Origin: Sulfurospirillum sp. UBA1314
Lineage (GTDB): Bacteria; Campylobacterota; Campylobacteria; Campylobacterales; Sulfurospirillaceae
Assembly: GCA_002307095.1 (NCBI GenBank)
Contig: DBTO01000092.1
Location: 42,215-50,068, forward strand
Direction: 5' to 3'
DNA length: 7,854 bases
Shown: in pieces, positions 5,261 through 7,854 of the stretch
Numbering within the stretch: the first letter of the stretch is position 1
Layout: each line of letters starts with the position of its first letter
Notes under the pieces: model-generated
Databases searched by the model: none
Told to the model about the DNA's origin: nothing
The model's input: the letters and a program-made list of their open reading frames with translations, nothing else
Program-made: the position numbers and the translations under genes

Positions 5261-7200
5261 TATATGTAGTAGTATCCAAAAATGAGTATCAAACAAAGAT
5301 AAATCAAGATATACCCAGCATAAAGATTGGTTCTACCGTTTTGAAAGATACCAATCTTGTCAGCAATAAGCATGATAGAATGAATGACGGGTTCATAAAG
5401 CTTATCCCAAAAGAAATCATGTGTTTTGTGGGTATAAACCGCCTTTGAAAAATATCCATCAAGCTTAATCTCACTCTCGTATTTCAAAATAAAGCTCAAT
5501 GCTTTTCGAATATCGCCTGTAAATGCGTTTGATCCGATTTGCATACTTTTATTGTAAAGAAAACCACACGCCCATGGATCGGTAATGCGAACCTCTTTAT
5601 TGTTTGCTTTTAAGAGATAAAGAAATACAAAAGGAAGAATGGCACAAAGAAACATGACCATAAGAATGATTGGCATGGAGATAAACCCATAGGTGCTCAC
5701 GTTAGTCTGTGGTATCAATGTGAGCACAATCTTTGAAAGTATACCCACGACATCATTCATAAAAATACCTATTCCCACACAGAAACTTGCCAATAACCCA
5801 AGTGGTAACAGCATCATAAAAGAGACCTCTTTGGCTTCTTCTATACTTTTCGTATCACGAGCTATACCTAAAAAGATTGCACCGTATATTTTTGAAAATG
5901 CCATAATCGCCATGGCTCCAGTGATGGACAGAGCAATAATCGCAAGTGCAAAGAAAAAGCGCGATACAACGCCTTCTTCAATACCTCCCGTGACCATTGT
6001 TTTATAGATGACCCATTCACTTGCAAAACCATTAAGTGGAGGAAGTGCACAGATAGAGAGCGCTGCAATAAAAAAGATGATAGACGTTATTGGCATTTTT
6101 TTATGCAATCCACCAAGGGCATCCATGTCACGTGTTTTGGTTGCCGTATAAACATTACCACTTAACATAAACAGCAGTGATTTAAAAATCGCATGGTTAA
6201 GAATGTGAAACAATGCCGCAATAAATCCAAGCAATGCAATCATGGGTGAATTTGTTCCAAGCCCATAAAAAGCACCACCAAGTCCTAAAAAGATAATGCC
6301 TACATTTTCACAAGAACTGTAAGCGATAGAGGCTTTGTAGTCGTTGGAAATCAGTGCATAAATAATTCCAAAAACACAGCTTAATGCGCCAAAGAAAAGT
6401 AAAATATAGCCAAATTGAACAAACTGTGGTAAAAAGAGTGAAAATTTTATAAAAGCAAAAAGTGCCACTTTAATCATCACGCCACTCATTAGCGCAGAGG
6501 CATTTGAGGGAGATTGACAGTAGGCAAGAGGCAACCAAACATGAAAAGGAAACATACCCGCTTTAGATCCAAAACCTATAAGGAGTAAGCTAAAGAGTGT
6601 CATGCTCATACCAAAACCAATGTTGAGTTCATCAAAGGCACTAAACTCAAAACCACCCGCAAAACTAGCCATAATGAGAAGTGCAACCATCAAACAAAAT
6701 GCACCAATTTGAGCAATACCCAAATAAATCATTACGTTTTTGGCCGCACCTTTGCCATCATTAATTAAAATCAAAAGGGCAGAGATAAGCGTCATTAGTT
6801 CCCACAAAAGCATAAAAGAAAAAACATTATCGCTTGCAATGACAAGGAGCATGGAAAGTATAAAGGCATTAAAAAGTGAAGCAAAAACAGCTAAATTTGC
6901 CTTTTTTTCATAGAATTTCACATACTCAAAGCTATAAAGTGAAACGGCAAAAGCAATTAAACTCACTAAAAAGCTAAAGAGCATTCCGAGCGAATCAAGC
7001 CGAAAAACAGGGGCGCTGATAAAATTCCCTGGTAATTCCCAGATCAGCGTTTCCTTAAGATTAGAAAAGAAAAAAATCGCTGCATAGAGTGAAATGACAC
7101 AGGCCAAACCAAATCCTAGCTTTTGGGCAAGAAGTGGTTTCTTATAGAGAAGAATGGAAAGAAGTGAGGTTAACAAAAATAGAGTATATATCGTTTGCAT
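5260..7200 (-). CDS. hyfB: HyfB, antiporter-like (NuoL-family) membrane subunit with long C-terminal region
   Basis: This is a large integral membrane subunit of the proton-conducting NuoL/M/N-Mrp family, equivalent to HyfB/HycC, and is expected to be an ion-translocating module. It has 646 residues, compared with about 672 for E. coli HyfB. The antiporter core spans roughly residues 60-480, with E134 in LLWELMTLIS and K213 and H220 in GSKAGMFPFHVWLP, followed by QSPSNASALMSGV. The C-terminal part, from about 540, carries the HycC/HyfB-type segment DPWACGFLYNKSMQIGSNAFTGDIRK and ends in a last hydrophobic span (about 628-646). This tail separates HyfB from the HyfD/HyfF subunits. The ATG start overlaps the hyfA stop by one base (TAATG), and AGAGGA supplies the ribosome-binding site. 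The key charged residues are intact, so an active proton channel is possible but not proved. Confidence 0.95.
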   Translation of the reverse strand: MQTIYTLFLLTSLLSILLYKKPLLAQKLGFGLACVISLYAAIFFFSNLKETLIWELPGNFISAPVFRLDSLGMLFSFLVSLIAFAVSLYSFEYVKFYEKKANLAVFASLFNAFILSMLLVIASDNVFSFMLLWELMTLISALLILINDGKGAAKNVMIYLGIAQIGAFCLMVALLIMASFAGGFEFSAFDELNIGFGMSMTLFSLLLIGFGSKAGMFPFHVWLPLAYCQSPSNASALMSGVMIKVALFAFIKFSLFLPQFVQFGYILLFFGALSCVFGIIYALISNDYKASIAYSSCENVGIIFLGLGGAFYGLGTNSPMIALLGFIAALFHILNHAIFKSLLFMLSGNVYTATKTRDMDALGGLHKKMPITSIIFFIAALSICALPPLNGFASEWVIYKTMVTGGIEEGVVSRFFFALAIIALSITGAMAIMAFSKIYGAIFLGIARDTKSIEEAKEVSFMMLLPLGLLASFCVGIGIFMNDVVGILSKIVLTLIPQTNVSTYGFISMPIILMVMFLCAILPFVFLYLLKANNKEVRITDPWACGFLYNKSMQIGSNAFTGDIRKALSFILKYESEIKLDGYFSKAVYTHKTHDFFWDKLYEPVIHSIMLIADKIGIFQNGRTNLYAGYILIYLCLILIFGYYYI

Positions 7201-7850
7201 TATGCTTCCTCTTGATTGGTTTCTAATGTTTCGATAGGTGCAGGCTTAGGTTCTTTAGGCTTTTTTACCTCTGGAGGCGGAATATTGGCAAAAATGACAT
7301 CAGGCACGATTGCTTTAAGAAAAGGTGCGAGATCGCCTTTGATTTTTTTGCCAAATTTGCATTCTCCAAGGACGGGGTCAACCATGACCAGAGCCCCTGT
7401 TGGACAGACACTTACACACGCAGGGCCACTTTCGATGCCATCACACATATCACATTTGATGGCAATACTTTTGAGCCCACTGATGCAGCCCGCTTCCAAG
7501 TGGCGTTCTACTTCTTCTATAATGGAAGGGGGAAACTCAGCATCGATGTTGATCGCACCATAAGGACAGGCAATCGTACAGAGCTTACAGCCGATGCAGA
7601 TCTCTTCGCACAGCTCAACACAGGAATTGGCGATACGAAGCGCACCGGTTGGACAGACATTGGCACACGGTGCATCATCGCATTGACGACATTGGTTGGG
7701 CATCTTTCCACTCTCTAATGTCAGCACATCAAGTCTTTTTTTGGAGAGTTTTCCACGCATATAGGCATGTTTAATGCACGTTTTCATACAGGCATTACAG
7801 GCAATACACATATCTGGATTGGTAATAACGAATTTATGAACTTTGGACAT
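7200..7850 (-). CDS. hyfA: HyfA/HycB-type polyferredoxin with four [4Fe-4S] motifs
   Basis: This is the soluble iron-sulfur subunit that, in HycB/HyfA systems, receives electrons from the donor enzyme and passes them to the hydrogenase arm. It has 216 residues; E. coli HyfA/HycB are about 203-205. Four cluster motifs are visible: C15/C18/C21/C25; C54/C57/C62/C66-P; C85/C88/C91/C95-P; and C123/C126/C135/C139-P, with the wide CxxC-x8-CxxxC spacing. Extra cysteines are at 77, 81, 112 and 154. The C-terminus from about 192 is a Pro/Lys/Glu-rich, probably disordered tail (PPPEVKKPKEPKPAPIE). The ATG at 7850 begins MSKVHKFVITNPDMC, the usual distance ahead of the first cluster. Only 4 bases precede it in the window, so its ribosome-binding site and any promoter cannot be seen. 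The stop overlaps the hyfB start, consistent with hyfA being first in, or early in, the operon. Confidence 0.93.
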   Translation of the reverse strand: MSKVHKFVITNPDMCIACNACMKTCIKHAYMRGKLSKKRLDVLTLESGKMPNQCRQCDDAPCANVCPTGALRIANSCVELCEEICIGCKLCTIACPYGAINIDAEFPPSIIEEVERHLEAGCISGLKSIAIKCDMCDGIESGPACVSVCPTGALVMVDPVLGECKFGKKIKGDLAPFLKAIVPDVIFANIPPPEVKKPKEPKPAPIETLETNQEEA

Positions 7851-7854
7851 AGAC

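Overview
The window is one tightly packed minus-strand operon encoding most of a membrane-bound, energy-converting group 4 [NiFe]-hydrogenase of the hydrogenase-4 / formate-hydrogenlyase (Hyf/Hyc) type. Reading from the right edge leftwards, the order is hyfA (polyferredoxin), hyfB (antiporter-like pump subunit), hyfC (NuoH-like membrane anchor), hyfE (NuoK-like subunit, in two pieces), hyfF (second antiporter-like subunit), hyfG (fused NuoC/NuoD-like catalytic large subunit) and the start of hyfH (2x[4Fe-4S] protein). hyfH runs off the left edge. hyfA begins 4 bases from the right edge, so the operon promoter lies outside the window. Coding is essentially continuous, with junctions from a 4-base overlap to an 11-base gap. 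No stretch without a gene exceeds about a dozen bases, and I see no RNA gene, mobile element, CRISPR array or terminator.

The organism looks like a Campylobacterota (epsilonproteobacterial) anaerobe or microaerophile, with Sulfurospirillum my best guess. The basis is moderately AT-rich DNA, Lys/Ile/Phe-rich proteins and a Hyf operon lacking hyfD, which I recall from that group. This is recognition from memory; no database search was run.

The genes work together as follows. HyfG carries the NiFe site and evolves H2 from protons. HyfH, with HyfI (expected just beyond the left edge), passes electrons to it, and HyfA is the likely entry point for electrons from a soluble donor. HyfC, HyfE, HyfB and HyfF form a complex I-like membrane arm that could couple hydrogen evolution to ion pumping. 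No formate dehydrogenase gene is visible, so the electron donor (formate through a separate enzyme, or reduced ferredoxin) cannot be settled here.

The most notable feature is hyfE. An in-frame TGA (3909-3911) splits it into a 138-residue N part and a 73-residue C part. Both are in the same frame and both align with one continuous HyfE; reading through the TGA would give about 215 residues, the normal family length. The TGA forms part of a GAGG ribosome-binding-like sequence seven bases before a TTG start, so a natural two-polypeptide HyfE is as plausible as a nonsense mutation, sequencing error or recoded stop. Apart from this I see a known enzyme family, not a new system.
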